Positions 63,073-64,000 of a stretch of DNA of 64,000 nt are shown here, piece by piece; positions within the stretch are counted from its first letter, which is position 1; the number at the start of each line of letters is the position of its first letter. The stretch comes from Pleomorphomonas sp. JP5. GTDB lineage: Bacteria; Pseudomonadota; Alphaproteobacteria; Rhizobiales; Pleomorphomonadaceae. The stretch is taken from positions 83,069 to 147,068 of the forward strand of contig NZ_JAMDLI010000003.1 of the NCBI RefSeq assembly GCF_023721815.1, in the 5' to 3' direction. The notes below the pieces were generated by a model. That model did not search any database. It worked only from the letters and a program-made list of their open reading frames with translations, and was not told where the DNA came from. Position numbers and translations under genes: made by a program.

Positions 63073-63989
63073 CCATCCATGACCTTGGTCTGGTCGAGGT
63101 GGAAGATCGACGAATGGCTGTCATGGTTGAAGTCGGACGACACGTTCGGCTGGTCGGTGAAGCCGAGGACGCCCTTCAGCGGACCGGAGGTCGCGGCGGC
63201 CTTGATGGCCTCGTTGATCTCGGCGACCGAGGTGGCGCGCTTGGCGTTGAAGACCAGGTCGACGACCGACACGTTCGGGGTCGGCACGCGAATGGCGACG
63301 CCATCGAGCTTGCCCTTGAGCTCCGGCAGCACCAGGCCGACGGCCTTGGCGGCGCCGGTGGAGGTCGGGATCATGGAAAGGGCGGCGGCGCGGGCGCGGT
63401 ACAGATCCTTGTGCAGCGTGTCGAGCGTCGGCTGATCGCCCGTGTAGCTGTGGATCGTCGTCATGAAGCCCTTCTCGATGCCGATGACATCGTTGAGCAC
63501 CTTGGCGACCGGCGACAGGCAGTTCGTCGTGCACGAGGCGTTCGACAGGACGATGTGGTCCTTGGTGATCTTGTCATGGTTGACGCCGTAGACGACCGTC
63601 AGGTCGGCGCCGTCGGCCGGGGCCGAGACCAGGACGCGCTTGGCGCCGGCCGTCAGGTGCATCGAGGCCTTTTCCTTGGCCGTGAAGATGCCCGTGCATT
63701 CCATGGCGACATCGACGCCCAGTTCCTTCCACGGCAGCGTGGTCGGATCCTTGATGGCCGTGACCTTGATCTTGCCGGTGCCGACGTCGATCCAGTCGGC
63801 GCCGGTGGTCACTTCGTGCGGGAAGCGGCCATGAACGCTGTCGAAGCGGATCAGGTGGGCGTTGGTCTCGACCGGGCCGAGATCGTTGATGCCGACAACC
63901 TCGATGTCCTTGCGACCGGACTCGACGATCGCGCGCAGAACGTTACGACCGATACGACCAAAGCCGTTGATGGCGACCTTTACTGCCAT
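62979..63989 (-). CDS. gap: Glyceraldehyde-3-phosphate dehydrogenase, type I
   Basis: Glycolytic enzyme of 336 aa, usual length. NAD binding is at [16 protein letters not shown], the catalytic cysteine is C153 in [11 protein letters not shown], and the activating histidine is in a HSYTGDQ segment. C-terminal [15 protein letters not shown] is intact. GGAGA lies just before ATG 63989, 11 bp from the window edge. Its 3' end is part of the 95-bp duplication, but the reading frame is not disturbed. Confidence 0.98.
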   Translation of the reverse strand: MAVKVAINGFGRIGRNVLRAIVESGRKDIEVVGINDLGPVETNAHLIRFDSVHGRFPHEVTTGADWIDVGTGKIKVTAIKDPTTLPWKELGVDVAMECTGIFTAKEKASMHLTAGAKRVLVSAPADGADLTVVYGVNHDKITKDHIVLSNASCTTNCLSPVAKVLNDVIGIEKGFMTTIHSYTGDQPTLDTLHKDLYRARAAALSMIPTSTGAAKAVGLVLPELKGKLDGVAIRVPTPNVSVVDLVFNAKRATSVAEINEAIKAAATSGPLKGVLGFTDQPNVSSDFNHDSHSSIFHLDQTKVMDGSLVRILSWYDNEWGFSNRMADTAVAIAKTL

Positions 63990-64000
63990 TGTCTGTCTCC

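Overview
The window looks like chromosomal, housekeeping-rich DNA from a high-GC alphaproteobacterium of the order Hyphomicrobiales (Rhizobiales). Pointers are a GapR-like protein, CpdR beside an N-formylglutamate amidohydrolase, an Omp25/31-type porin-like protein, a serC-motif leader upstream of serC, a ROSE-type thermometer on a small heat-shock gene, an MmgR/suhB-type small RNA, and perfect CtrA sites (TTAA-N7-TTAACC). I cannot name the genus from sequence alone. No insertion sequence, prophage, CRISPR array or defence island is visible.

Layout. 1-1.5 kb: thiamine-precursor importer genes thiX/thiY behind a TPP riboswitch, then tRNA-Glu. 2-5.2 kb: a Cache chemoreceptor divergent from a PAS-like protein across an AT-rich gap. 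5.3-12.4 kb: an ABC importer and GH51 arabinofuranosidase operon divergent from a GntR/FadR-type regulator, with a promoter/operator in between. 12.4-16.3 kb: a four-gene osmoprotectant-type ABC importer. 16.6-25.6 kb: fbp, an ornithine-cyclodeaminase-like gene overlapping an EEP-family gene, an iron-permease-like protein, rpmJ, a TPR protein, DUF1036-pyk, an EamA transporter and an N-formylglutamate amidohydrolase. 25.7-31.5 kb: gapR-like gene, MFS transporter, GH5 hydrolase, TRIC-type channel and a second chemoreceptor with a CtrA site. 32-38 kb: tRNA-Val, cpdR, a second N-formylglutamate amidohydrolase, the sRNA, an inositol-phosphatase-family gene, a lipase-like hydrolase, hsp20 and threonine aldolase. 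38.6-45 kb: gltB-gltD. 45-54 kb: SGNH protein, lytic transglycosylase, galU, LysE exporter with divergent Lrp regulator, serC-serA, and an outer-membrane protein with a CtrA site. 54-64 kb: glmM, a MotA/MotB-like pair, suhB, GNAT, Sel1 protein, a divergent ThiE-like protein, pgk and gap.

Themes. Central carbon metabolism (fbp, pyk, pgk, gap), nitrogen/serine assimilation (gltBD, serAC) and envelope assembly (galU, glmM, lytic transglycosylase, Omp) dominate. Cell-cycle control recurs: CpdR, which promotes CtrA turnover in relatives, lies in the same window as two perfect CtrA sites. RNA-level control is unusually rich: TPP riboswitch, serC-motif leader, ROSE-like thermometer and an anti-SD-bearing sRNA. 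The most unusual structural feature is a perfect 95-bp tandem duplication at the 3' end of gap. I do not see a convincing new multi-gene system; the strongest leads are the RNA elements, the CtrA sites, the gap duplication and an uncharacterised MotA/MotB-like pair.
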